DNA of 64,000 nt from Aeromicrobium sp. A1-2 (GTDB lineage: Bacteria > Actinomycetota > Actinomycetes > Propionibacteriales > Nocardioidaceae), in contig NZ_CP027482.1 in assembly GCF_003443875.1 (NCBI RefSeq), positions 1,240,001-1,304,000 of the forward strand, in the 5' to 3' direction. The notes below the pieces were generated by a model. The model had not been told where the DNA came from. It searched no databases and was given only the letters and a program-made list of their open reading frames with translations. Position 1 is the stretch's first letter. The number at the start of each line of letters is the position of its first letter. Positions 8,725-17,547 of the stretch are shown piece after piece. The translations under genes and the position numbers were made by a program.

Positions 8725-9219
8725 TCAGTCGACGCGGTTGAGCAGGCCCGTGTCGACGTCGTAGAGGAATCCGCCGACCAGGATGTCGTCGCCGATCAGT
8801 GGGTGGCTGCGGACCCGCAGCACATCAGCACGGACCGTGCTCCTCTGGTCGACGATTGCGCCCAGCGTCATCCACGAGGCGTCGGCGCCGGCGCTCGCTC
8901 CGATCTGCTTCTTGAGCTCGTCCTCGGTGGAGGTGGCCATGGCGCACCGGGTGTGCTCGACGACCAGGATGCGGTTGACCTTGAGCAGGTTGACGCCCAG
9001 CACGAGCGCGACGAGTGCCTGGTCGGTGACACGTCCGCCGGGATTGCGCATGATCTTGGCGTCGCCGGGCTCGAGCCCGATCATCTTGAGCGGGTCGATC
9101 CGCGAGTCCATGCAGGTCACCATGGCAATGCCGGCATGGGCGATGCCATCGAAACCGGACAAGCCGAAGTCGGCGGAATAGTCACTGTTGGCGGCCAGCA
9201 GGTCGTCGAATTCGGGCAT
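8725..9219 (-). CDS. beta-class carbonic anhydrase
   Basis: Zinc enzyme interconverting CO2 and bicarbonate in the cytoplasm. At 164 residues it is the short actinobacterial beta-CA form. Zinc and catalytic residues are visible as TCMDSR (Cys36, Asp38, Arg40) and EHTRC (His89, Cys92), with MRNPGG near 57-62. ATG 9219 is chosen over an in-frame ATG at 9294 because TAGTAT lies seven bases upstream and the longer form would begin inside the MFS gene and lack homology. The MFS stop codon forms part of this promoter. Confidence 0.9.
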   Translation of the reverse strand: MPEFDDLLAANSDYSADFGLSGFDGIAHAGIAMVTCMDSRIDPLKMIGLEPGDAKIMRNPGGRVTDQALVALVLGVNLLKVNRILVVEHTRCAMATSTEDELKKQIGASAGADASWMTLGAIVDQRSTVRADVLRVRSHPLIGDDILVGGFLYDVDTGLLNRVD

Positions 9220-9226
9220 GGGGCCG

Positions 9227-9232
9227 ATACTA
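9227..9232 (-). promoter_or_regulatory. leaderless -10 TAGTAT of the carbonic anhydrase gene
   Basis: Read on the minus strand, TAGTAT is followed by seven bases and the ATG. The first three bases are the TAG stop of the upstream MFS gene. Confidence 0.65.
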
Positions 9233-11014
9233 GCCAGCCTCCGCTCGGTCTCCGTCGGCGGTTGGGTACGACCTGCTGCCGGTGGCCGGTTCACGCAGCA
9301 GCACGGCTGCGAGCACCGCTGCGATCAGTGCGCAGACCGCCGCACCGACGAACACGGTGTGCAGCTGGGTGATGCCCGCGTCGCGGACCGCATCCTTGTA
9401 CGCCTGACAGAGCGTCGACTCCCCGTTGCACAGCGTCGCTGCCGGAGGGATCTTGTCCGACGCGGTGTAGAACGCCCGCAGGCCGATCGTGGTCAGGGCC
9501 GAGATGCCCAACAGCATGCCGACCATGCGCGCGACGATCAGCAGGGCCGAGGTGACGCCGTGCACGGCGTCAGCGGTGTGGGCAAGCAGGGCAGCGTTGA
9601 CCGGTGCGATCGCCAACCCGAAACCCAGACCGCCCAGGATCAGGGAGAGAGTCTCGGTCTGGTTGTCGAGGGACTGCGCGTCCCACGTCGACATGTGCCA
9701 GAACGCGACCGCACTCATCAGCATCGCGACGCTGGTCAGCGCTGACGCCGGCACCCTGCGCAGGAGCCAGCCACCGAGCAAGGCCCCGATCGGCAGCGCG
9801 ACCAGGAAGCGGACGAGCACGAGTGCCGCGTCGAGCTGGGAGTCGCGATGCACGGTCAGACGGGCGAAGAACGGGATGTCGACCAAAGCCGCGATGAGTG
9901 AGGCGCCGACGAAGAACGACACAATCAGGGCGCCCCACGCGGGACGGGCCGACAGCGCGCCGCGCGGGATCAGGGGGCGGGCGGCGCGACGCTGCCGGAC
10001 CGTGAATCCCGCGAAGGCGGCGATGGCGATCGGGACCAGCCACGGCGCCTGCTCCGAGACCGCGCCCTGCTCAGGCTGGGCGGAGGCGAAGGTGACGATG
10101 ACGGCGCCCAGGCCCGCGGTCAGCAGCAGGGCGCCCCAGATGTCGGTCTCCCGGGCGAGGGCCGGCCAATCCCGCCAGCCGACGAGCGGCCGGGGGGCAG
10201 TGACCTGGCGAGCGAGGAACAGCACCAGGAACAGGGCCGTTGCCAGCGCGAGCGGGGACAGCCAACGAGATTCGCCGGTGACCGGCAGGTAGGCGCGACC
10301 GAGCTGGACGTCCTGCACCAGCGCGGTGGGTGCCGCCATCACGAGGGTCAGCCCGGTGAGGGTCAGGACCGCCAGCGCGGCACCGGAGGTGTCGAAGCGG
10401 CCGGCCCGGGCCGGCTCGACGGACTGCGCCTGGACGGCGTCACGTTGCGCGAACATCGCCGCGGTCAGGACAAGACCGATCGAGCAGTTGAGCCAGAAGA
10501 TCAGGCGCCAGTCGCCGAACGCCAGCACCGCGGCACCGTAGAGCGGGCCCAGAACGCTGCCCAGCTCCTGGACGGCGCCGACGATGCCGAGCGGGAGCCC
10601 GCGCTTCTTGGGCGGCCACAGGTCCGCAACCAGGGCCAGGGTCGGCGGGATGAGCCCTCCGCCGCCGATGCCCTGCACCAGCCGTCCGAGCACGACGGTC
10701 TCGAGGTTGTACGCCGCTGCCGTGACCAGTGAGCCGATCGCGAACACGATGAGTGAGCCGAGCAACACCGGCACTCGGCCCCGCAGGTCGGAGATCCGGC
10801 CGATCAGGGGCAGGACCCCGACATAGCCGAGCAGAAATCCCGACACGATCGGGGCGGCTCGCTGGAGCTCGTCGAGCTCCAGCCCGGTCGAGGTCATCAT
10901 GTCCGGCAACGCGAGCACCACGACGTACGTGTCTGCGGCGGCGAACGAGATCGCGACGGCTGCCAGGCCGAGCAGGATCTTGGACGCCGGGCTGATCGCC
11001 TCCCGGGTGGCCAT
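9230..11014 (-). CDS. MFS transporter of the Rv1410/P55 type (14 TM), partner of LprG
   Basis: Proton-coupled major facilitator protein, 594 residues, about 14 membrane helices. ADTYVVVLALPDM at 27-39 matches the first-helix motif of DHA2-type carriers, and GRISDLRGR at 72-80 is the cytoplasmic motif A. A loop between the last two helices carries Cys529 and Cys536. Its start overlaps the lprG stop by one base (TGATG). In mycobacteria the equivalent LprG-P55 pair moves triacylglycerol and other lipids toward the cell surface and affects drug tolerance; the same role is inferred here. Without the lprG neighbour it would be called only a DHA2 drug efflux pump. Confidence 0.82.
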   Translation of the reverse strand: MATREAISPASKILLGLAAVAISFAAADTYVVVLALPDMMTSTGLELDELQRAAPIVSGFLLGYVGVLPLIGRISDLRGRVPVLLGSLIVFAIGSLVTAAAYNLETVVLGRLVQGIGGGGLIPPTLALVADLWPPKKRGLPLGIVGAVQELGSVLGPLYGAAVLAFGDWRLIFWLNCSIGLVLTAAMFAQRDAVQAQSVEPARAGRFDTSGAALAVLTLTGLTLVMAAPTALVQDVQLGRAYLPVTGESRWLSPLALATALFLVLFLARQVTAPRPLVGWRDWPALARETDIWGALLLTAGLGAVIVTFASAQPEQGAVSEQAPWLVPIAIAAFAGFTVRQRRAARPLIPRGALSARPAWGALIVSFFVGASLIAALVDIPFFARLTVHRDSQLDAALVLVRFLVALPIGALLGGWLLRRVPASALTSVAMLMSAVAFWHMSTWDAQSLDNQTETLSLILGGLGFGLAIAPVNAALLAHTADAVHGVTSALLIVARMVGMLLGISALTTIGLRAFYTASDKIPPAATLCNGESTLCQAYKDAVRDAGITQLHTVFVGAAVCALIAAVLAAVLLREPATGSRSYPTADGDRAEAG

Positions 11015-11715
11015 CAGCGGCGTGCGGGCTTCTCGATCGTGACGGGTGTGTCGGAGGTGGTGAGCTTGACGGTGTACGTGACGTCTCCACCCTCGGGATA
11101 GAACGGCCCCTTGAGGGTCGCGTCGCGCAGGACGTCGTCGTCATCGAGCCGGTAGGAGACCGTGAACGTCTTGTCGGCCGCGGCGGACGGGATGATGTCG
11201 CGCACCAGGCTGCCGGGCAACGTACCCGTGATCGTCGTCAGGACGTCCTTGCCGTCGCGTGACTTGTCGCCCTGGGCGAGCTTTTCGGTCTTGGCGAGGA
11301 TCTGGGTGATCCCGGTGTCCCGGGCCAGCAGGGATGCCGGATCAGGTGCCTTGAGCGTCGCCGGATCGATCGACAGGAAGACCGGTGCGAAGCTGGTCTT
11401 GGCAAAGACCTGCCCGCCGACCGCGATGACTTCGGCGCCGAGGCTCGTGCCCCCGGTCAGGACCGTGACCTTGCCGTCGAACGCGGGGGAGTGGTTTCCC
11501 TGGCCCTTGGCGGACAACAGGCCTGTGACGCCCGAGGGGAGACCCTTGGTCACCAACGAGATCGTGATCGTCTCGGCGTCGTCGATGGTCTTCTTGGCGG
11601 CCGTGAGCCGAGCCTGCAGCGCGGCGGGGTCGACCGTGTCGTCCGAGGAGCCGGAGCAACCGCCCAGGACCAGGGCCGCGGCGATCAGGGGAAGGATCAG
11701 GTGTCGGATACGCAC
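11014..11715 (-). CDS. lprG: LppX_LprAFG family lipoprotein
   Basis: Secreted lipoprotein with a cradle fold that binds acyl chains in mycobacterial LprG. The signal peptide HLILPLIAAALVLGGC ends in a lipobox with Cys20. The body (ITISLVTKGLPSGVTGLLSAKGQG) matches the LppX_LprAFG family, and the length of 233 is normal. It is translationally linked to the downstream MFS gene by TGATG, matching the mycobacterial lprG-P55 operon. GTG 11715 has no Shine-Dalgarno, but GAGACT stands six bases upstream. Confidence 0.85.
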   Translation of the reverse strand: MRIRHLILPLIAAALVLGGCSGSSDDTVDPAALQARLTAAKKTIDDAETITISLVTKGLPSGVTGLLSAKGQGNHSPAFDGKVTVLTGGTSLGAEVIAVGGQVFAKTSFAPVFLSIDPATLKAPDPASLLARDTGITQILAKTEKLAQGDKSRDGKDVLTTITGTLPGSLVRDIIPSAAADKTFTVSYRLDDDDVLRDATLKGPFYPEGGDVTYTVKLTTSDTPVTIEKPARR

Positions 11716-11721
11716 GGAATC

Positions 11722-11727
11722 AGTCTC
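11722..11727 (-). promoter_or_regulatory. candidate leaderless -10 of lprG (GAGACT)
   Basis: GAGACT on the minus strand, six bases before the GTG start, lies in the 26-base gap after parC. It has the same sequence and distance as the dinB site. Confidence 0.35.
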
Positions 11728-11741
11728 GCACGATTGTTGTC

Positions 11742-14189
11742 TCAGTCTTGGTTGGTTCCGGCCGGACCGGACACCGCGAGGATCGGCTGCGCAGCAGGGA
11801 CACCGGAGCCGTCCCGACGGTCGGTCGGCTCGGGCAGGTCCACCGGCGATCCGCTCGTCGCGCAGGCCATCGGCCGCCCGTCGCCCACCCAGGCCAGCAG
11901 GAGGGCATCCTCGCCCTTGAGCAGGCGCTGGCAGCGGACGCCACCCGTCGCGCGACCCTTGGCCGGGTAGATCGCGAGTGGGCTGACCTTGACCGCACCG
12001 TTCTGGGTGCCGGGCAGGGCGTCGCCCGATCCCGCGATCGTCACGATGTGGGCGGTCTGGATGTCGCGCACGGCGCCGAAGGACACCGCCCGCTCGCCTG
12101 CCGCCACCTTGATGCCCGCGACACCACCGCCGGATCGACCCTGCGGGCGCACCAACGATGCCGCAAAGTGCAGGAGCTGCGCGTCCGACGTGACGAAGGC
12201 GAGTTCCTCGTCGCCCGATGTGAGCTCGACCGCGCCGACCAGGACATCGCCCTCGTCGAGCGAGATGATGTCCCAGGAGTCGCGGGAGAGCAGCTCGGGT
12301 TTGACCCGCTTGACGACCCCCGCACGGGTGCCGAGCGCGAGGCCGGGACCTGCGTCTCCGAGGCCAGTCAGAGCCAGCGCTGTGCCCTCCAGGCCGGGGA
12401 TCTCGCGCAACGGCACGCCGCCCTGCAGGTTGGGGGACTGTGCCGTGGGCGGCAACGCCGGCAGCTCGAGGACCGAGACACGCTGGATGCGCCCGTCAGC
12501 CGTCACGACGCCGATGTCACCGCGTGCCGTCGTGCGGACGACCGACACGATCGTGTCGTGCTTGACCCGTTGGTCGACTTCGCCGAGCGGTGAGTCGTCG
12601 GAGGTGCGTGCCAGCAGGCCGGTGGCGGAGAGCAACGCCCAGCAGGGGTCGTCGGCAATCTCGAGCGGCGACGCGGCAGTGGCGGTCTGTCCGGAGGACT
12701 CCAGCAGCACGGTCCGCCGCGGGGTGCCGAAGGTCTGGGACATGACGTTGAGCTCGTCACCGACGACCTTGCGGAGCAGCTGGTCGTCCGCGAGGATCGC
12801 GTCCAGCCCCTCGATCAGCTCGCGGAGCTCGGCGATCTCCTTCTCGACCTCGATCCGGTCGTACTTCGTCAACCGGCCCAGGGTCAGGTCCAGGATGTAG
12901 GTCGCCTGGATGTCCGACAGATCGAAGACCGTCATGAGACGTTCCTTGGCAGCGCTGCGGTTGTCGCTGGCCCGGATGAGCTGGATGACCTCGTCGATGT
13001 CGACCAGGGCCAGCATCAGGCCGTCGAGCAGGTGCAGGCGGTCGGCGGCCTTGCCACGGCGGAACTGGGTGCGCCGCTTGACCACCTCGAGCCGGTGCCC
13101 GAGATAGACCTCGAGCAGCTCCTTGAGGCCCAGGGTGCGTGGCTGGCCGTCGACCAGCGCGACCGCGTTGATGCCGAACGACGTCTCCATCGGTGTGCTC
13201 TTGTAGAGCTGCTCGAGGATCGTCTCGGGAATGAAGCCGTTCTTGATCTCGATGACCAGGTTGAGGCCCTTGTGCCGGTCAGTGAGGTTCTTGATGTCGG
13301 AGATGCCCTGCAGCTTCTTGGCCTGCACGAGCTTCTTGATCGCCTCGATGACCTTCTCGGGACCGACGTTGTACGGCAGCTCCGTCACGACGATGCCCTT
13401 GCGGCGGGGCGTGACGCTCTCGATGCGCGCCGACGCTCGCATGCGGAACGAGCCGTTGCCCGTGGCGTACGCGTCGCGGATGCCCTCGAGCCCGACGATC
13501 TTGCCGCCGGTGGGCAGATCTGGGCCCGGAATGAACCGCATGAGGTCGTCGAGATCGGCCTTCGGCTTGGCGATCAGGTGACGCAGGGCCTGGACGACCT
13601 CGATGAGGTTGTGTGGGGCGATGTTGGTCGCCATGCCCACGGCAATGCCGCTGGCGCCGTTGACCAGCAGGTTGGGGAGTGCGGCGGGCAGCACGACGGG
13701 CTCTGTCTCGCGACCGTCGTAGTTGGGGCGGAAGTCGACGGTGTCCTCGTTGATCGAGGCAGTCATGGCCTCCGCGGCACCGTGCATGCGGACCTCGGTG
13801 TAACGCATTGCGGCCGGGGGATCGTCCTGCGAGCCGAAGTTGCCGTGACCATCGGCGAGCGGCAGACGCAGGGACCAGGGCTGGATCAGCCGGACCAGCG
13901 CGTCGTAGATCGAGCTGTCGCCGTGGGGGTGCAGCCGACCCATGACCTCACCGACGACGCGGGCGCTCTTGACGTGCCCACGATCGGGACGCAGGTTGAG
14001 GTCGTCCATCGTGTAGAGGATGCGGCGCTGCACGGGCTTGAGCCCGTCGCGGGCATCGGGAAGTGCGCGCGCGTAGATGACCGAGTAGGCGTACTCGAGA
14101 AAGCTCGAACGCATCTCGTCGCTCACGTCGGTATCGACGATGTGCTCCTCGAAATCCTCTTCGGGAGCCTGCTTGCTGCTGCGGGCCAT
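11742..14189 (-). CDS. parC: DNA topoisomerase IV subunit A
   Basis: DNA breakage-rejoining subunit partnering ParE; 815 residues. [21 protein letters not shown] opens the winged-helix core, and the catalytic tyrosine is Tyr130 in [10 protein letters not shown]. The quinolone-determining stretch [12 protein letters not shown] keeps Ser92 and Asp96, the drug-sensitive residues by comparison with E. coli GyrA. The C-terminal beta-pinwheel has only a degenerate [10 protein letters not shown] and no proper GyrA box, favouring ParC over GyrA. ATG 14189 follows AGGAGAGG by four bases; an in-frame upstream start at 14225 has no ribosome site. It is divergent from the acetyltransferase gene. Confidence 0.92.
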   Translation of the reverse strand: MARSSKQAPEEDFEEHIVDTDVSDEMRSSFLEYAYSVIYARALPDARDGLKPVQRRILYTMDDLNLRPDRGHVKSARVVGEVMGRLHPHGDSSIYDALVRLIQPWSLRLPLADGHGNFGSQDDPPAAMRYTEVRMHGAAEAMTASINEDTVDFRPNYDGRETEPVVLPAALPNLLVNGASGIAVGMATNIAPHNLIEVVQALRHLIAKPKADLDDLMRFIPGPDLPTGGKIVGLEGIRDAYATGNGSFRMRASARIESVTPRRKGIVVTELPYNVGPEKVIEAIKKLVQAKKLQGISDIKNLTDRHKGLNLVIEIKNGFIPETILEQLYKSTPMETSFGINAVALVDGQPRTLGLKELLEVYLGHRLEVVKRRTQFRRGKAADRLHLLDGLMLALVDIDEVIQLIRASDNRSAAKERLMTVFDLSDIQATYILDLTLGRLTKYDRIEVEKEIAELRELIEGLDAILADDQLLRKVVGDELNVMSQTFGTPRRTVLLESSGQTATAASPLEIADDPCWALLSATGLLARTSDDSPLGEVDQRVKHDTIVSVVRTTARGDIGVVTADGRIQRVSVLELPALPPTAQSPNLQGGVPLREIPGLEGTALALTGLGDAGPGLALGTRAGVVKRVKPELLSRDSWDIISLDEGDVLVGAVELTSGDEELAFVTSDAQLLHFAASLVRPQGRSGGGVAGIKVAAGERAVSFGAVRDIQTAHIVTIAGSGDALPGTQNGAVKVSPLAIYPAKGRATGGVRCQRLLKGEDALLLAWVGDGRPMACATSGSPVDLPEPTDRRDGSGVPAAQPILAVSGPAGTNQD

Positions 14190-14275
14190 GCATCCTCTCC
14201 TGATCTGCGGGTCGTGCGGGTCCATTCTCCCGGTCTGACCTGCGGTCTTCCCGCGCCACGCCGTGGACCACCCGA

Positions 14276-14281
14276 TAGGTT
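14276..14281 (+). promoter_or_regulatory. leaderless -10 TAGGTT of the Pat-type gene
   Basis: TAGGTT is followed by six bases and GTG 14288. No Shine-Dalgarno is present. Confidence 0.6.
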
Positions 14282-14287
14282 GGTGAC

Positions 14288-16981
14288 GTGACGAGTGAAG
14301 TGCATCCGGTCCAGCACTGGGAGGCCGATGTCCTGCTCAAGGACGGCGGCGTCGCCCAGCTCCGACCAATTCTCGCCAAGGACGCCGAACGGCTCGTCGA
14401 GTTCTACTCCCGAGTCTCGGAGCAGTCCAAGTACTTCCGCTTCTTCGCGCCCTACCCGACGCTCTCGGACAAGGATGTCACGAGGTTCACGACCGTCGAT
14501 CACGATCGACGGGTCGCTTTCGTCGTGACGCTGCACTCGACGATCATCGGGGTCGGCCGGTACGACGCCGTGACCGACGACGAGGCCGAGGTCGCCTTCC
14601 TCGTGGAGGACGCCCAACAAGGCCGGGGCGTGGGCCAGCTGCTCCTGGAGCACCTCGCCCAGGCCGGCCGCGAGCGCGGCATCCGGACCTTCGTCGCTGA
14701 CGTTCTGCCGTCCAACATGCGAATGCAGCAGATCTTCCGCGAGATGGGCTATCAGGTCGACGGCATGATCGACGGTGGCGTCACCCGGTTGACCTTCCGC
14801 ATCGAGCCGACCGACCTCGCCGTCGGTGTCATGCGAGCGCGCGAGCAGCGTGCCGAGGCCGCGTCGATCGAGCGCATCTTCCGCGCCCGCAGCATCGCGG
14901 TCATCGGCGCCAGCCGCCGACAGAACTCGATCGGCCAGGCCATGGTCCGCAACCTTGTCCTGGGGGACTTCAGCGGCAGTGTCTATGCCGTCAACTCCCA
15001 GGCCGAGGCCGTGTCGGGTCTGCCGGCGTACAAGACCGTGCAGGACATCCCCGGTGAGGTCGACGTCGCGATCGTGGCGGTGCCGGCCGACTCGGTCAAC
15101 GACGTCGTCCTCGACTGCGCGGCCAAGGGCGTGCACGGTCTGATTGTGATCTCGGCCGGATTCGCCGAGGAGGGCACTGAGGGCCGCCAGCGCCAACGCG
15201 CTCTGCTGGGCCTCAGCCGGTCCTACGGTCTGCGGCTGATCGGTCCCAACTGTCTCGGCATCATCAATACCGCCCCGGATCTGCAGCTCAACGCCTCGCT
15301 GTCACCCGCGATGCCCCCGCAGGGGCGGGTGGGATTCTTCTGCCAGTCCGGCGCCCTTGGCACTGCGATCCTGGAGTCGGTGTCACGGCGAGGCCTGGGC
15401 CTCTCGACTTTCGTCTCGGCCGGCAACCGCGCCGATGTGTCCGGCAACGACCTGCTCCAGTACTGGCAGGAGGACGACTCGACCGAGGTCATCCTGCTCT
15501 ACCTGGAGTCGATCGGTAACCCGCGCAAGTTCTCCCGCATCGCCCGTCGGGTGTCCCGCACCAAGCCGATCGTCGCGGTCAAGTCCGGGCGCTCGACGCA
15601 GGGCGTCCCGGTCGGCCACACCGTCAAGCGCACCTCGGCGCCCCAGTCGGCCGTCGACGCGATGTTCCGGCAGGCCGGGGTGATCCAGGTCGACACGTTG
15701 GACGAGATGTTCGACGTCGCGCAGCTGCTGGCCCACCAGCCGTTGCCGCGCGGCAACCGTGTCTCGATCGTGGGCAACTCCGACGCCGTGGCGCTGATCG
15801 TCGCCGATGCGGCCTCGGCGGCCGGTCTGCAGGTCAACGAGCCGGTCTCGTTGGGCGCCGATGCCAACGCCGACGACTTCGAGGCCGCGATCGAGACCGC
15901 GATCGCCAGTCCCGACACCGATGCGCTCGTCGCGGTCTACATCCCGCCGCTCAACACCAGCGGTGAGGAGGTCGCCAACGTCCTCGCGGCAGTCGGGGAG
16001 CAGTCGGACAAGCCGATCGTCTCGACCTTCCTGGGCAGCGAGGGCGTCCCGGTCCTCCTGCGGGTGCCCGACCTCCTGGGCGGCTCCGCCGGCCGTGGTT
16101 CTGTACCGTCCTACGCGGCTCCGGAGTCGGCCGTGCGCGCCCTGGCCCGGGTCGTCAACTATGCCGAGTGGGCCGCTCGTGACCACGGCGAGTTCCACAT
16201 CGCCCTGGACCACCGCACGGGCGACGCGCGTGCATTGGTCCGCCAGGTGCTCCTCGCGGCGCCTCGCGGTGCGATCCTGTCGACCGAGCAGGTGCATGCG
16301 CTCCTGGCTTGCTACGGCATCGACCTGTGGACCTGGATCAATGTCCACGACAGGGACGAGGCGATCGCGGCCGGGGAGAAGCTCGGCGGCGACGTTGTGC
16401 TCAAGGCCGGCAGTGAGCACCTGCGCAGCCGACCCGACCTGGCCCATGTGTGGCGCAACATCCGCGGAGCCGAGGAGATGGGCCGCGCGTGGGACGAGCT
16501 GACGAGCTGGACCGGCATGCGCAAGGACACCAAGTTCTTCGTCCAGCGCGCCGCCGCCGACGGCATCCACGTGTCGTTCAGCGTCACGGAGGACCCGTTG
16601 TTCGGCCCGCTCGTCTCGTTCGGCCTCGCCGGAGCACCGAGCGAGCTCCTGGGCGACCGTTCGTACGGCATCCCTCCGCTGACCGACCTCGATGCCGAGT
16701 CGATGATCCGCAACCTGCGCTCGGCGCCGTTGCTGTACGGCTATCGCGGTTCCGACGCGGTCGACGTCGATGTCCTGCAGGACATCATTGTGCGGCTGGC
16801 CGCGATGAAGGACGACCTGCCAGAGATCGCCGAGCTCGACCTCGAGCCAGTGCTCGTGCACGGCAAGGGATACACCGCGTTGAGCGCTCGTGCCAAGGTC
16901 ATCCCGTCGGCGGATCGGCGTGGCGAGTGGTACGTCCGACGCCTGAGTCAGCCCGACTCGATGGGGGATACGCTGGCGTGA
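14288..16981 (+). CDS. GNAT acetyltransferase fused to an NDP-forming acyl-CoA synthetase-like protein (Pat type)
   Basis: An 897-residue fusion. Residues ~10-170 are a GNAT domain with the acetyl-CoA loop QQGRGVG at 110-116. VIGASR at 205-210 starts a CoA-binding Rossmann domain. Succinyl-CoA synthetase-like domains follow, and an ATP-grasp domain begins near 670 (LSTEQVHALLACYGIDL). Proteins of this kind acetylate lysines, notably in acetyl-CoA synthetase. Here GNAT is N-terminal, the reverse of Salmonella Pat and, as I recall, like Streptomyces Pat. His444 in GVPVGHTV falls near the phospho-histidine position of active synthetases, so catalytic activity of that half cannot be excluded. It heads an operon with DUF5998 and a phosphatase. 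Confidence 0.9.
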   Translation: MTSEVHPVQHWEADVLLKDGGVAQLRPILAKDAERLVEFYSRVSEQSKYFRFFAPYPTLSDKDVTRFTTVDHDRRVAFVVTLHSTIIGVGRYDAVTDDEAEVAFLVEDAQQGRGVGQLLLEHLAQAGRERGIRTFVADVLPSNMRMQQIFREMGYQVDGMIDGGVTRLTFRIEPTDLAVGVMRAREQRAEAASIERIFRARSIAVIGASRRQNSIGQAMVRNLVLGDFSGSVYAVNSQAEAVSGLPAYKTVQDIPGEVDVAIVAVPADSVNDVVLDCAAKGVHGLIVISAGFAEEGTEGRQRQRALLGLSRSYGLRLIGPNCLGIINTAPDLQLNASLSPAMPPQGRVGFFCQSGALGTAILESVSRRGLGLSTFVSAGNRADVSGNDLLQYWQEDDSTEVILLYLESIGNPRKFSRIARRVSRTKPIVAVKSGRSTQGVPVGHTVKRTSAPQSAVDAMFRQAGVIQVDTLDEMFDVAQLLAHQPLPRGNRVSIVGNSDAVALIVADAASAAGLQVNEPVSLGADANADDFEAAIETAIASPDTDALVAVYIPPLNTSGEEVANVLAAVGEQSDKPIVSTFLGSEGVPVLLRVPDLLGGSAGRGSVPSYAAPESAVRALARVVNYAEWAARDHGEFHIALDHRTGDARALVRQVLLAAPRGAILSTEQVHALLACYGIDLWTWINVHDRDEAIAAGEKLGGDVVLKAGSEHLRSRPDLAHVWRNIRGAEEMGRAWDELTSWTGMRKDTKFFVQRAAADGIHVSFSVTEDPLFGPLVSFGLAGAPSELLGDRSYGIPPLTDLDAESMIRNLRSAPLLYGYRGSDAVDVDVLQDIIVRLAAMKDDLPEIAELDLEPVLVHGKGYTALSARAKVIPSADRRGEWYVRRLSQPDSMGDTLA
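16969..16974 (+). promoter_or_regulatory. internal leaderless -10 TACGCT before DUF5998
   Basis: TACGCT lies inside the last codons of the acetyltransferase gene and is followed by six bases and ATG 16981. It could give DUF5998 its own leaderless transcript. Confidence 0.45.
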
Positions 16982-17547
16982 TGACCACTGACGACACGAA
17001 GGCGCTGTTCGACGAGGTCTCCACCAGCGGCTACTACCCCGAGATCGTTGCCGAGGGTCTCAGCGACGCGTTGGCCGGGGAGCCGGTCGCGGCCTATGTC
17101 CTGCACCACGAGCCAACCTTTGACCACGACGAGATCCGCCGGCACATGACGGTGCTGGCCCTGACCCCGAGCAGGCTGGTGCTGGTCCACACCGACGAGC
17201 ACCCCGGCGACGATCTGCTGCCCAAGCCGTACACCTCGACGACGTCGGAGGCGGTTGCGCTAGCGCAGGTGCGCTCGGTCGTCGTGACCCGCATGGTGAC
17301 CTCGAAGTCCAAGCAGCTAGAGGAAGCCTTGATGACGGTCGGCTGGGGCGCGGTGTCGCGAGTTGACCTCGAGCCCGCTCGCTGCGCAGATCCAGAGTGC
17401 GACGCCGATCACGGCTATACGGGCTCCTTGACCGGCGACGACTTCTCGCTGCGTCTGGCTGCTGCTGCCGACGGTGGCACGGCGGTGGAGCGTCTGCTCG
17501 GCTTCGCCCGCACCCTCTCGGCTGCAACCGCCGGCCGCACCGCATGA
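16981..17547 (+). CDS. DUF5998 family protein
   Basis: A 188-residue soluble protein of the DUF5998 family, conserved beside this phosphatase in actinobacteria; function unknown. Recognisable parts are YYPEIVAEGLSDAL at ~17-30, VLHHEPTFDHDEIRRHMTVLALTPSRLV (first half at ~40-55), a stretch of beta strands resembling a PH-like fold, and a Cys pair at CADPECD that could bind metal. The ATG overlaps the upstream TGA by one base, and the stop overlaps the next ATG by four, so the three genes are tightly coupled. Confidence 0.82.
   Translation: MTTDDTKALFDEVSTSGYYPEIVAEGLSDALAGEPVAAYVLHHEPTFDHDEIRRHMTVLALTPSRLVLVHTDEHPGDDLLPKPYTSTTSEAVALAQVRSVVVTRMVTSKSKQLEEALMTVGWGAVSRVDLEPARCADPECDADHGYTGSLTGDDFSLRLAAAADGGTAVERLLGFARTLSAATAGRTA

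Noticed and set aside
13910-13940. Fluoroquinolone resistance change in the parC gene
   Set aside because: [12 protein letters not shown] keeps the Ser and Asp of drug-sensitive enzymes.
13032-14291. 419-codon plus frame antisense to parC
   Set aside because: Shadow of the parC reading frame; no family resemblance.
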